Below are positions 42,440-51,750 of a stretch of 64,000 nucleotides of DNA, in pieces; positions within the stretch are counted from its first letter, which is position 1, and every line of letters starts with the position of its first letter. The notes under the pieces are model-generated. The model did no database searches, was not told the origin of the DNA, and saw only the letters and a list, made by a program, of their open reading frames with translations. Position numbers and translations under genes: made by a program. The DNA lies in contig NZ_MTQP01000040.1 of assembly GCF_001984175.1 (NCBI RefSeq), positions 1 through 64,000 of the forward strand, in the 5' to 3' direction. Source of the DNA: Saccharothrix sp. ALI-22-I (GTDB lineage: Bacteria; Actinomycetota; Actinomycetes; Mycobacteriales; Pseudonocardiaceae).

Positions 42440-43528
42440 TGTGCCGCTCGAAAAGTCATCGCTGCTGGTCAAGCGGCATGTCTGTACTCGTTGATGAAGC
42501 CGCCCAGGATCCGGGAGCGTAGCAGTCTGCGGGTGTCGAGGTCGTCTATCGCGGCGGGGTGCTGCTGGACCCTGGGGTGGTAGTTGGTCCCGGGCTTGGT
42601 GGGGTCGGTGCCGGTTGTAGTGGCCTTCGTAGGTCTTGAGGACTTGTCGTGCGTGGGCTTCGCCCAGGATCAGGAGCAGGTCGTCGGCCTGGAAGACGGT
42701 GTCGAACGTCTGGCCGTACTTGCCGTCGCGGTCGCGGAGCAGGAAGCGCGGCGACTCCATCCGCTCTCCGAGGTCGGCGGCGAGGTTCCTGGCCTGCTGC
42801 GTCGTCCACTCCCGGGTCGGGTGGGCGGTGACGCCGGTGATGTGCGGGCGCCTGGTGTGGTGTTCGAGGAACGCCAACGCGTGGAGCCGCTTGCCGAGCA
42901 CGGTGTCGAGGTGGAGGAAGTCCGCCGCGATGATGCTCTCGGCCTGGACGGTGAGGAACTCCCGCCACGTCGGACCGGCGCGGCGTGGTGCCGGGTCGAC
43001 GCCCGCAGCGCGCAGAATCTGCCAGACCGTCGAGGGAGCGATGCGGTGGCCGAGCCTGGCTGGTTCGCCCTGGATTCGTCGGTGACCCCAACGCGGGTTC
43101 TCCTCGGCAAGCCGCAGCACGACTGCTCTGATCGCCGTCGGGGTTGGTGGGCGTCCGGTGCGTCGACGCGCGGTGTGGTCCCACCGTCCGGCGATGAACC
43201 TGCGGTGCCGGTCGAGCAGGGTGCCGGGCGTGACCGGGAAGACCCCCTGCCATCGCCGACGGTCCAGCAGCCTGGACAGGACCGCGAACCAGAACCGGTC
43301 CGCGGGCTCGTAACGGACCTGGCCTGCGAGTTGCCGCCGAAGGACCGCGTTCTCGTGCCGCAGCACGAGCAGTTCGGCGTCTTTCGCCGCCTCGCTGCGC
43401 AGCAGCACCGACGGAACGGACAGTAGCTTCCGGGTCACCTCGTACAGCAGGGACAGGATCACCGGAGCATGCTCTCAAGCGGGTGTCAGCCCTGGTCTAC
43501 CAGCGACGACGACTTTTCGAGCGGTACA
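42440..43528 (-). mobile_element. IS element with 30-bp terminal inverted repeats
   Basis: The two ends, 42440-42469 and 43499-43528, are inverted copies matching at 26 of 30 bases (core CCGCTCGAAAAGTC). The bases flanking both sides read AGCC (42436-42439 and 43529-43532), a possible 4-bp target duplication. The element sits in the IS630 fragment. Length about 1.09 kb. Confidence 0.7.
42469..43462 (-). pseudogene. Integrase-core transposase with internal deletion and frameshift
   Basis: The protein starts ILSLLYEVTRKLLSVPSVLLRSE and shows TPGTLLDRHRRFIAGRWDHT, ENPRWGHRRIQGEPARLGH, the first catalytic D (IIAADFLHLD) and the second (FLLRDRDGKYGQTFD). Directly after VFQADD the sequence jumps to LLLILGEAHARQVLKTYEGH, so the segment with the catalytic glutamate (PRSPRANxYAER-type) is deleted. 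A frameshift near the HQARDQ codons then puts the GGFINEYRHA end in another frame. The element cannot transpose on its own. Confidence 0.8.
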
Positions 43529-43824
43529 AGCCACCGGCAAACGGAGCGACAAGCAGCGGATGACCTTCGACAGGCTGCGCGTGGTCTGCGACAGCGGCAA
43601 CGGCTTCCCCACCCGAGCATGCCCCGAACTGACCGACCTGGCCCCACGACGCAACGGCCGTCCAGCAGTTGTGGGCCCCTACGACGCTCCGTTCGAGACC
43701 GACATGCCCGTCTTCCGATCTATGAGCTCGTAACACGATCATGAGCCGTTTCCAACTTGGCTGAATAGCAGATCGGTTGGCGTGGGAGTGGCGCAGTGCC
43801 GGGCGGCAACGCCCTTGTGTTCGC
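43529..43824. other. No recognisable gene
   Basis: About 300 bases between the IS and the alpha-galactosidase remnant. Short frames exist on both strands, none with family resemblance. Confidence 0.4.
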
Positions 43825-44365
43825 GCCAGCGGGGCAGGCGCCCACATCGGCCCCTCCCCGCGCACTCCTCGCACCGCGTCACCGACCTTTCCTTCCGGGC
43901 CGCCGTCGGCCTCCAAGGCCATGCCGGGCTCGAATGGGACCTGCTCGGCTGCGACGACGCCGAGCTCAAGTCGGTCCGCGCGTACGGGGCGCTCTACCGC
44001 GAGCTTCGCGACCTCCTGCACAGCGGTACCGTGATCCACCCCGACGACGTCGACCCCGCGTTGCGGGTGCGCGGCGTCGTCGCTCATGATCGATCACAAG
44101 CCCTGTGGACCGTCGCGGCGGTCGCCCAGCCCGAGGAGTCCCTCGCTGACCGGTTGCGGCTGCCCGGGCTCGACCCCGACCGCCGCTACACGGTGCAGGT
44201 GCGTAACGACGTCGGCGCACCACGGATCGAGTGGGCGCCCCGAGCCGGCTGAGCGCCACCGCACCACTCGTGCTCTCAGGCCGGCTGCTCGCCGAGGTGG
44301 GTCTCCAGCTCCCCACCTTGCTGCCTGTGCAGACCCTGGTCTTCCACCTCACCGCCGTCGTGTGA
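43825..44365 (+). pseudogene. GH36-type alpha-galactosidase, C-terminal remnant with two frameshifts
   Basis: Three frames in order carry GAHIGPSP (the family's GAH-GP motif), DLSFRAAVGLQGHAGLEWDL ... LRDLLHSGTVIHPD ... RLRLPGLDPDRRYTV, and VLSGRLLAEVGLQLPTLLPVQ, ending at 44365. Frame breaks are near 43860 and 44250. The catalytic (beta/alpha)8 barrel is missing. It indicates that this locus once degraded alpha-galactosides. Confidence 0.75.
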
Positions 44366-44368
44366 CGA

Positions 44369-44402
44369 CGGCACCCGGACCTCCTACCAGGTCCGGGTGC
44401 CG
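44369..44402. terminator. Strong bidirectional hairpin
   Basis: Perfect 14-bp arms CGGCACCCGGACCT and AGGTCCGGGTGCCG with a 6-base loop, between the convergent ends of the alpha-galactosidase remnant (44365) and the GH43 gene (44455). No T-tract. Confidence 0.75.
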
Positions 44403-44454
44403 CCCAGGCCGTTCGCCGATGCCGTCAGCCCGAGGTAGGGCCTGTCCTCCGACA

Positions 44455-46257
44455 TCAGGGCACCACCACTTCGAGGCGAACGTCGGTCAGTTCCTCTCGC
44501 AGGTCGCGGGCCGGGCTGAGGTTGAAGACGGGAACTCCGTCCCTGCCGAAGTGGACTCGGTGCATCGCGGACGAGACCACATCGTGACCCACGGGCGAGG
44601 CGACCGCGTGGTAGCAGATCCAGGTGTTGCCGTCGTAGTCGGTGAAGAGGGAGTTGTGCCCGGCACCATAGAGCCCTTCCACCGACTGGTAGTTCAGGAC
44701 CGGCGTGATCGCCTTGGACCATGCGGAGGCATCCAGGTAGTCACCGCCTCGGGGAATACTCAGCATCCCGATGGAGTAGGTGTAGCCTCTGGCCGCTCCA
44801 CCGGAGTACGTGATGTACACGGTCTCGTCGGTCAGGAACGGGTACGGGCCTTCGTTGTTGATCGTCCCCTGCACGTTCTCCCAGCCGTACAGCGGGCGCG
44901 TCAGCAACACCGGTTCGCTGATGAGACGAGTGGGATCAGCCACGGTCGTCTCCGCGATGCAGACCATGCTGCCCGAGTCCATCGGCGAGTCCAGACCTGT
45001 CCGGAATGACCAGACGAGGAAGCACCTCTCGTCAGCTTTGAAGTAGGTCATGTCCAGCGTGATGCTGCCACTCTCGGCCAAGTAGGAGCCGTCGGCCTTC
45101 CGGACCCGTACGGGGGTCTCCCAGCTGTCGGCCTGCATGATGTCGTGACCCTTCTTGAGTCGCATCATGTGGCACTGTGGCCCCCACTCGGTGCCGCTGA
45201 CAGCGAACAAGATATAGAGGTCGTTGCCGATCTGGTGGAACTCAGGGGCCCAGAAGGTCTGCACGAAGCCCTTGCTCTCGTCCGCGTCGAGGATCACCTG
45301 CTCGCGGAACCCGTCGTCGAACAAGCCGCTGATCGTCTCGGACTCTCGGACGTAGAGGCCGATGTCGTCCACGTTGTCGTTGGTCGCGATGTAGTAGTAC
45401 TTCCCTTCCCAGGGCAGAATCACCGGGTCCGCGTACCCGCGCGCCAATGGGAAGGGGTGAACGGGAGTCTGCACCGTGCCGGAGACCCGGTAGGTTCCCG
45501 GCGCCGAGAAGTCCACTGCACTGGTGTCCCAGGCGACAGACTTGTCGGCCGTGGAGCCGTCGGAGTAGACGGCTGTCGCCTTCACCGCGGCCAGTTCCGA
45601 CAGGGAGGACGCGACGACAGTCTTGGGGACGCGGGTTTCCGTATGCGCCAGGGGCGTCCACCGGCCCCGAACGGCTTGCGCGATTGACGGTTCCACCGCG
45701 AGCACGTTCCCCGGGTTGATGTCCGTCAGGTTGCAGGGGTCCGCAACCTGCGGGAACCGGGATGCCGGCCGAGGCCCCTTTGATCCTCCTCCTGCGAGGT
45801 CGACAACCTGGTTCACGTACATGTTTCCGTCGGCGTCTCGCCACAGAAACTCGTACGCGCCGACCGCCTCGTCGTACTGACACGCGACGGCATCGACATG
45901 CAGGGAGTTGTGCAACCGAAGGAGCCCTCGGGATCGGAACTCCGTCAGATCGGTCGACGTCCACACCAGGACACAGCCACGGCTTTCCTCGTCCTGTGCT
46001 CCCCGGGGTGCGACACGGACGGCGACCAGCCCGAACCCGCCTTCTCTCGTGCGGAACAGGAAGGGGTTCTTGGCGCCCTTCTCCAGGATCGTGTTGTGCT
46101 CGCTCACCGTGGCTTCGGGAAACAAGATCCCGTAGTTCTGGTTGAGCGGCTCAAACGGTGCTCCGTCTTCGCTCAACGCGAAGTGGATGCTGTTGCTCAG
46201 CGAGTCGGTGTACTCGTCGAGCGGTGTTCGGGTGTAGACGAGAACTCTGTCTTCCAT
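44455..46257 (-). CDS. Glycoside hydrolase family 43-type enzyme with Ig-like insert
   Basis: A 600-residue protein with no signal peptide, so probably cytoplasmic. Residues 1-200 form a first propeller-like region (NSIHFALSEDG, KNPFLFRTREGGFGLVAVR, SLHVDAVACQYDEAVGAYEFLWRD); about 215-270 is a bacterial Ig-like domain (VAWDTSAVDFSAPGTYRVSGTV); 280-600 is the GH43 five-bladed propeller with the base in ARGYADPVILPWEGKYYYIA, the central WAPEFH and the acid in NNEGPYPFLT. Family members act on arabinosides, xylosides or galactans. No transporter or other sugar gene upstream is intact. Confidence 0.85.
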   Translation of the reverse strand: MEDRVLVYTRTPLDEYTDSLSNSIHFALSEDGAPFEPLNQNYGILFPEATVSEHNTILEKGAKNPFLFRTREGGFGLVAVRVAPRGAQDEESRGCVLVWTSTDLTEFRSRGLLRLHNSLHVDAVACQYDEAVGAYEFLWRDADGNMYVNQVVDLAGGGSKGPRPASRFPQVADPCNLTDINPGNVLAVEPSIAQAVRGRWTPLAHTETRVPKTVVASSLSELAAVKATAVYSDGSTADKSVAWDTSAVDFSAPGTYRVSGTVQTPVHPFPLARGYADPVILPWEGKYYYIATNDNVDDIGLYVRESETISGLFDDGFREQVILDADESKGFVQTFWAPEFHQIGNDLYILFAVSGTEWGPQCHMMRLKKGHDIMQADSWETPVRVRKADGSYLAESGSITLDMTYFKADERCFLVWSFRTGLDSPMDSGSMVCIAETTVADPTRLISEPVLLTRPLYGWENVQGTINNEGPYPFLTDETVYITYSGGAARGYTYSIGMLSIPRGGDYLDASAWSKAITPVLNYQSVEGLYGAGHNSLFTDYDGNTWICYHAVASPVGHDVVSSAMHRVHFGRDGVPVFNLSPARDLREELTDVRLEVVVP

Positions 46258-46449
46258 GACGTACCTGTGCCGTTCAGTGTCTGGCTTTGGTGAATGGTCT
46301 CTGGATCCGACGACGGTTTTGGACGAAGGGCGATGTGTAGTCGGTGAACAACCTTATACGGGCACCAGGTGATCCCACCTTCGGGCTGGGGGTGAGTCCT
46401 TCCTGCTGGTCGCAGACCTCCAGCACTTGTCGTGATGTCAACCGAGTGG

Positions 46450-46702
46450 AATTGCCGCCACCGCCGCCACCACGAACGTCATCTGCTGCCGATCTGCGGA
46501 TGTTTGAGCTCTGCTGCCAGCCGGTTTCGGCAGGAAGTAGTTGTTCCACGTCGCGACCAGGGTGAACAGGAAAACGGGTGACGATCGCGGAACGCATCGT
46601 CGGCACCACGATCTGCCAGAAGACGCGCAACTCGTCCGCCCGGTCGATGCGCGCGGCGTCGATCAGCTCCACCGGCACGCTCTCGGCCACGTACACGCGG
46701 AC
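46450..46702 (-). pseudogene. Carbohydrate ABC permease (MalG type) fragment
   Basis: The minus strand gives VYVAESVPVELIDAARIDRADELRVFWQIVVPTMRSAIVT, the EAA-loop region of sugar-ABC permeases, then after a frameshift FLFTLVATWNNYFLP. Both ends are missing: the upstream side is cut by an IS5-type remnant at 46.71 kb, the downstream side degenerates before the GH43 start. This is a relic of the sugar importer that would have served the GH43 and GH31 enzymes. Confidence 0.7.
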
Positions 46703-46711
46703 CAGATATAA

Positions 46712-47085
46712 TAAGACCCCATCTCATTTGGAGGTGTTGTGGGTCAGCAGGCCCAGCTTGTCGGCTCGGCGGTAGCAGATCACCGGTGCGTTCGATGACG
46801 TACCGGCGGCGACCCAGCCGCTTGGCGGACCCGATGCCGCGGCGGGCGATCCGGGCGATGACGCCCCGCCTGCGCCGCTTCGCGCGGCAGGCCGGGTAGT
46901 CGTAGCCCTTGTCCGCATGCAGCTTGCGCGGCCTGCGGCGAGGCCGGCCGACGCGTCCCCCACGTCCCACACGAGCAGTCCCTCGGCGTCCGCACGGGCG
47001 CCGACAGCGCGGTCAGGACCGCCTGCCACACACCCCGCGCGGCCACCGACGGAACACTCCGTACATTCGTCCCGACCTCCGGAAG
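46712..47085 (-). pseudogene. IS5-family transposase, internally deleted remnant
   Basis: Pieces in different frames match IS5-type transposases: GVWQAVLTALSAPVR, VRADAEGLLVWDVGD, KLHADKGYDYPACRAK, GVIARIARRGI, RLGRRRYVIERT, then directly VICYRRADKLGLL and a stop. The portion between VIERT and VICYRR (usually about 20-25 residues) is lost, and there are frame breaks. It ends immediately next to the GH31 stop codon. Confidence 0.7.
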
Positions 47086-49065
47086 TCAGCGCCACACCGA
47101 CGCGACGGCGGCTCCCTCGCGGACGAAGACGGGTATGCGCTCCAGTGGGGCGTCCGCGTCGAGTGTCGTTCCACCCTCCAGCAGTTGTCCGGTGGCCGGG
47201 TCGAGCCAGAGGGCGCCGGAGGGCAGGTACACCTGGCGGGTGCGTGCGTCCGCCAGGTACACGGGTGCCACGAGCACGTCGGGGCCGAGCAGGAACTGGT
47301 CGTCCACGTCCCAGGCGTGCTGGTCCTCGGGGAAGTCGAAGAACAGCGGGCGCATCGGCGGTGCGCCGGTGCGGTGCGCGTCCTCGGACAGCGCGGTCAG
47401 GTACGGGCGCAGGCGTTCGCGCAGCATCAGGTGGTCCCGGAGGATGCCGTACGCCTGCTGTCCGTATGACCAGACCTCGTTCGGCCCGCCGGTCATGTCC
47501 GCGGAGAACGTCGGGTAGTTCGGCTCGCGGTCCCCGTGCAGCCGCATCACAGGGCTGAAGGTGCCGTACTGGAACCACCGGATCAGCAGCTCGCGGTAGG
47601 CGGGGTCGTCGGGGTTGCCGCCGAAGAAGCCGCCGATGTCGGTGTTCCACCAGGGAATGCCGCTCATCGCGACGTTCAGTCCGGCCCTGATCTGACACGC
47701 GAGGGAGTCGAAGGTGGTGGGGATGTCGCCGGACCACAGTGCGGCGCCGTGCTTCTGGCTGCCCGCCCACGCGGAGCGGACCAGGGACAACGGCCGGTCC
47801 TCGCCGGCCGCGCGCAGGCCGTCGGCGACCGCGCGGGTGTGCAGCAGCGGGTAGAGGTTCGCGACCTCGGCGGCCTGCCCGGCGGCGTAGACGGCGCGGT
47901 CCGCGGCCTTCCGGGGTAGGTCGGGTTCGCAGGCGTCCAGCCAGAAGCAGCCCACGCCCACGGACAGGTAGTTGTCGTTCAGCCGTTGCCACAGTGCGGC
48001 GCGTGCCTCGGGACGGGTCGCGTCGTAGTACGCCATCGCACGCATCGGCTCCTCGGCGCTGTGGGAGGGCCACGGGACGGTGAGCAGGCCGCCGCCGGCG
48101 TCCCGGATGAGGCCTCCGGTCGAGCGCAGCTCGTCGTAGGTGTCACTGCCGGGCTCGACGGTGGGCCACACCGAGACGGCGAGCGTCACCCCGAGGCCGG
48201 CGAGCTCTTCCACCATGGCCGCTGGATCGGGCCACTCGCTCGGGTCGAAGCGCCAGTCGCCCATTTTGGGCCAGTGGAAGAAGTCGCAGACGATGACGGA
48301 CAGCGGCAGCCCGCGTTCCTTGTGCTGCCGCGCAACCGCCAGGAGCTCGTCCTGGGTGCGGTAGCGCAGCTTGGACTGCCAGAAGCCGGTCGCCCACTGG
48401 GGGATCAGGGGCGGGCGACCGGTCTCCCGGGTGTAGGCGTCCAGGATCGCTGCGGGCGTGTCGCCGGCGGTGATCCAGTAGTCGATGCGACCACCGGCGT
48501 CGGCGACCCACCGGGTGGCGTCGGCGCCCAGTTCCACCCGGCCCGTGGCGGGGTTGTTCCACAGCAGTCCGTAGCCGCGCGAGGAATGCAGGAACGGGAT
48601 GGCTGCGACCGTGTTGCCCTGGATCAGGTCGACCACACAGCCCTTTTGGTCCAGGAGCCCGTGCAGGTGCTGCCCGAGGCCGTGCAGCCGCTCGCCGTCG
48701 TACGCCTCGAAGTGCTGTTCCGTCCGGCCGCCGATGGCATGGAGACGGGGGCCGGCGTAGTGGGGGTAGGGGGTCTTGTCGGCGAGGAGTTCACGGCCCG
48801 ACGCGGCATCCAGGAACCTCAGCCGGCCGTCCGGGAGGGCCTCGACGCCGAGGCGGCCGTTGACCAGGTGGGCGGAGCCGTCCTCGGCGACGGACAGTTC
48901 GGCATCGGGAGAGTCCGAGGGGCTCTCCAGCGCGCCGGGGGCGGCGGGGTCGATCGCCCCGGACGACGCCCGGACCCGGACCGCGTCCGGCCCCCAGGGC
49001 TCGATGCGGACGATCTCGTCGACGGTGTGGCGTTCCAGGCCGCCCGCACGGATGCTGTAGGACAA
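47086..49065 (-). CDS. Glycoside hydrolase family 31 (alpha-xylosidase/alpha-glucosidase type)
   Basis: About 660 residues: an N-terminal beta-sandwich (up to about 200), the catalytic barrel with GFWQSKLRYRTQDELL, VIVCDFFHWPKMGDWRFD, nucleophile aspartate in GVGCFWLDACEPD and acid/base region LVRSAWAGSQKHGAALWSGDIPTTFDSL, then MSGIPWWNTDIGGFFGG and C-terminal sandwiches. No signal peptide. The F-W-x-D and H-W-P-x-M-G-D pattern is closest to bacterial alpha-xylosidases in my judgement. The start is uncertain: TTG 49065 has GAGG about seven bases upstream, while GTG 49098 would add eleven residues. Confidence 0.88.
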   Translation of the reverse strand: MSYSIRAGGLERHTVDEIVRIEPWGPDAVRVRASSGAIDPAAPGALESPSDSPDAELSVAEDGSAHLVNGRLGVEALPDGRLRFLDAASGRELLADKTPYPHYAGPRLHAIGGRTEQHFEAYDGERLHGLGQHLHGLLDQKGCVVDLIQGNTVAAIPFLHSSRGYGLLWNNPATGRVELGADATRWVADAGGRIDYWITAGDTPAAILDAYTRETGRPPLIPQWATGFWQSKLRYRTQDELLAVARQHKERGLPLSVIVCDFFHWPKMGDWRFDPSEWPDPAAMVEELAGLGVTLAVSVWPTVEPGSDTYDELRSTGGLIRDAGGGLLTVPWPSHSAEEPMRAMAYYDATRPEARAALWQRLNDNYLSVGVGCFWLDACEPDLPRKAADRAVYAAGQAAEVANLYPLLHTRAVADGLRAAGEDRPLSLVRSAWAGSQKHGAALWSGDIPTTFDSLACQIRAGLNVAMSGIPWWNTDIGGFFGGNPDDPAYRELLIRWFQYGTFSPVMRLHGDREPNYPTFSADMTGGPNEVWSYGQQAYGILRDHLMLRERLRPYLTALSEDAHRTGAPPMRPLFFDFPEDQHAWDVDDQFLLGPDVLVAPVYLADARTRQVYLPSGALWLDPATGQLLEGGTTLDADAPLERIPVFVREGAAVASVWR

Positions 49066-49143
49066 GGTCGGTCCTCTGCCTCTCAAAGTGCCGTGCACGT
49101 GTGAATGGTCCGGTACGACGTGGTGTCGTCCATGGTGGCGTTG

Positions 49144-49625
49144 CTACGTGGTTCGGGGGCCAGGCCCGTCTCCGTGGTCCGGGATGGGCAGGCGCGCTCC
49201 GGCCTGGCGGGCCGACTGGTGGGCGATGACGCCGGGGAGGGTGTAACGAGCGGCGGTCCACGCGTGCAGCGGTGGAGGCGTTCGAGTCGTGACCGCGGTG
49301 GCGAAGTCGTCGGCGAGGAAGTGGTGACTGCCTTCGTGGCCGTTGGGTGCGTGCGCGAACTCACGCGGGAGTCGGGAGCGGTCGTGGACGGGTGCGGTGC
49401 CGGAGGCGAAGGCGGCGCGTAGTTCCGGCGCGAGGTGGGCGAGCATCGGGTCGTCCGGTGTGAGGGTGGCCGCGGGGTGCAGCTGCGCGGTGACGTCGTG
49501 CGCGCCCGCCTTGTCGTGCCACAGGCTGACCGAGTCGAGTTGTTCGAAGACCGCCAGAGTTTGGCGAACGAACCGGCGAACTGACCGGCGCCGACGATGC
49601 CGAGTGAGAACACGCGAGACTCCAT
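49144..49625 (-). pseudogene. Gfo/Idh/MocA oxidoreductase with large internal deletion
   Basis: The N-terminal nucleotide-binding motif MESRVFSLGIVGAGQFAGSFAKL is followed after an abrupt, frame-changing joint near 49563 by the C-terminal end of the same family type (LWHDKAGAHDV, DPMLAHLAPELRAAFASG, PNGHEGSHHFLADDF, LPGVIAHQSARQAGARLPIPDHG). The central part of roughly 250 residues is missing. It would have been a sugar dehydrogenase or isomerising oxidoreductase of the hydrolase locus. Confidence 0.75.
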
Positions 49626-49714
49626 CAGGAACGGGAATGTGGGCGGTTGCCGGTCGCACGACGGTGCGGGCATCCGCACTGCGGCTCCATGACGATAGGG
49701 TCCGAGGACACGCG

Positions 49715-50575
49715 ATGTCTGTACCGTCTAGAAGTGAGAACTTCTTGGATCCTCAGGACACTCTGGTCGACGAACCGTCCTACCTGAGCGGCTGGTCCGG
49801 ACGCCCGACGCTGATGGCGGCGGCGCACCGGCACGACGACCTTGAGATCAACTTCGTGGCCGACGGCGGGTCCATGCTCTACATCTACGGCGGCGAACTC
49901 CTCGAAGTCGAGGCAGGCGGCCTCGCCGTCTTCTGGGCCGCGATCCCGCACCAGGTGGTGGCGAGCGAGGCGACGCACGTCCACTGGCTCCACGTGCCCT
50001 TCGACCAGTTCCTGGCCTGGGGGCTGCCGCAACCGCTCCTCGCCCGCGTGCTCTCGGGCGTGCCCGTGATCAGCCCGGCAGCCCGCGCCGACGCGAGCGA
50101 CCCGGCGAAGTTCACCCAGTGGGCCGCTGATCTGGCCGCGGGCGACGACGAACTGCACCGCATCGCGATGCTTGAGATACAAGCGCGCGTCCGGCGCCTG
50201 GCGCATTCCGCGGTCGGCGACCCGGTACGACGATACGCCGGTGACGATCCGGCCCTGCGCCAGGCGGTGTCCATGGTGCGGCACATCGCACACCACTTCC
50301 GCGAGCCGATCACCGTGGCGGACGTCGCCGCGGCGGCCAATGTCCACCCGACCTACGCCATGACCCAGTTTCGCAAAGTCGTGCGCACCACGATCGGTGA
50401 CTACGTGAAGCTGTACCGGCTCGCCGAGGCACGTCGACTGCTGGTGACCACCGACATTCCCGCGAGCCAGGTGGCCGAGGCCGCGGGCTTCGGCTCGGTC
50501 AGCCGCTTCTACCAGGTATTCACCGACGCGTGCGGAACCACCCCGGCACGATTCCGACACGGACACGGACACTGA
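49715..50575 (+). CDS. AraC-family transcriptional regulator
   Basis: A 286-residue regulator with an N-terminal cupin-like sugar-sensing domain (AAHRHDDLEINFVADGGSMLYIYGGELLEVEAGGLAVFWAAIPHQV) and a C-terminal double helix-turn-helix (ITVADVAAAANVHPTYAMTQFRKVVRTTIGDYVKLYRLAEARRLL, ASQVAEAAGFGSVSRFYQVF). The ATG at 49715 has GAGGA seven bases upstream. It diverges from the oxidoreductase/GH31 side and probably controlled that operon in response to a sugar. Confidence 0.9.
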   Translation: MSVPSRSENFLDPQDTLVDEPSYLSGWSGRPTLMAAAHRHDDLEINFVADGGSMLYIYGGELLEVEAGGLAVFWAAIPHQVVASEATHVHWLHVPFDQFLAWGLPQPLLARVLSGVPVISPAARADASDPAKFTQWAADLAAGDDELHRIAMLEIQARVRRLAHSAVGDPVRRYAGDDPALRQAVSMVRHIAHHFREPITVADVAAAANVHPTYAMTQFRKVVRTTIGDYVKLYRLAEARRLLVTTDIPASQVAEAAGFGSVSRFYQVFTDACGTTPARFRHGHGH

Positions 50576-50584
50576 CCTGACGCT

Positions 50585-51227
50585 GTGCTCGCCGAAATGT
50601 CGTCCGTACTTGCCGGCGTCGTGCGTCGATCGGCAGGAGCGGCTGGGTGCGGTCCAACGCCTGGATGCCGGTCTTCTCGTCGATGCTCAGCACGACGGCC
50701 CCGCCGGGCGGGGCGAGGTAGAGCCCGACCACGTCGGCGACCTTCTCGGCGAACGCGGGGTCCTTGGACAGCTTGAACGTGCCCTGCCGGTGAGGTCTGA
50801 GTTCGTTGTCCTGCCACAGTTTCGCTACGTAGCGGTGCGAGACGTACACGCCCTCGGTGCGTTTGACGTAGGCGGCCATCTCGCGGCTCGACCAGTGCGT
50901 CAGTCCCGTCGAGACCGGTGGGCTGGTGCGGCTCAGCGCCAGGATCCGGGCACGCACCGAGGCGGGAACCTGTTGCCGCGGCGCGGCATGGGACCGGTCG
51001 GTCAACCCGGCCACACCCTCTGTCCCGTAGCGGCCGAGCCATAGGTCCACGGTCGGCCGCGACACCCCGGCCAGTACCGCGATGTCCTTCTTCCGGTGGC
51101 CTTCCGCACGCCACAACACGATCCGGGCCCTGGTCGCGATCGTCGCGGGCACGTCCGGCCTGTTCACCAGCGCCCGCAACCCGGCCCGCTGATCCACGGT
51201 CAACTCCACCCGCACAGCCAACACCAA
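50585..51227 (-). pseudogene. IS630-family transposase, C-terminally truncated
   Basis: About 210 codons: RVELTVDQRAGLRALVNRPD, the HTH part RKKDIAVLAGVSRPTVDLWL, SSREMAAYVKRTEGVYVSHRYVAKLW and the start of the DDE core VVLSIDEKTGIQALDRTQPLLPID. Homology stops after this at about 50590, where the frame runs antisense into the AraC gene. The remaining two catalytic acids are lost. Confidence 0.8.
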
Positions 51228-51284
51228 GATCCATCAGCTCTGAGTAAAGCAACCAGAGTAACGAGACACTAGCCGACCCGGATC

Positions 51285-51520
51285 AGGGTGACGGGCCGCC
51301 GTCGAGGTTGGCGTGCAGTTCGGCGGGAAGGCGATCGGCGATTCGGTGTTGTAGCTGCCTTCCTTTCGGCGGACGTCCGGTACATCGACGCGCGAAGTAG
51401 TCCCACTGACGAGCCACGAGTTTGCGGCGCCAGGCGAGCAGGGTGCCCGGCGTGACCGGAAGGACTTCCCGCCACCACCGACGATCCACCAACCCGGACA
51501 GGGCGGCGAACCATTACGTG
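51285..51520 (-). pseudogene. Integrase-core transposase fragment (same family as 42.4-43.5 kb)
   Basis: The minus strand encodes LVDRRWWREVLPVTPGTLLAWRRKLVARQWDYFARRCTGRPPKG, matching the N-terminal third of the transposase at 43462. No catalytic residues are left. Confidence 0.65.
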
Positions 51521-51750
51521 CGCACCAGGGACTTCCGCACGCTCACCGCACCGCAGGTCTACACCGTGCGGTACGCCATCCTGTCCAGGCGGTGGGATGA
51601 AAGACGTGCAGGACTGCGAAATCCGCAGATCAGGCGCACTGTGGGCGCGGCAGCACGGCCCGAACCGACCGGGGTGAGCGCACGGTGGAGGGCAGGTCGG
51701 GCACGCGGAGTGCGCGTGCCCGACCCGTCACGACAGGAGACGTCGGGAGG
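51521..51750. other. Intergenic region, unassigned frame
   Basis: A plus-strand frame reads NHYVRTRDFRTLTAPQVYTVRYAILSRRWDER but cannot be assigned; it may be the tail of a removed gene. The rest is the 3' side of the xylanase gene with no clear terminator. Confidence 0.25.

Noticed and set aside
40813-42522. A single 569-residue transposase
   Set aside because: It is an accidental in-frame fusion of IS3, IS30 and shadowed IS630 pieces.
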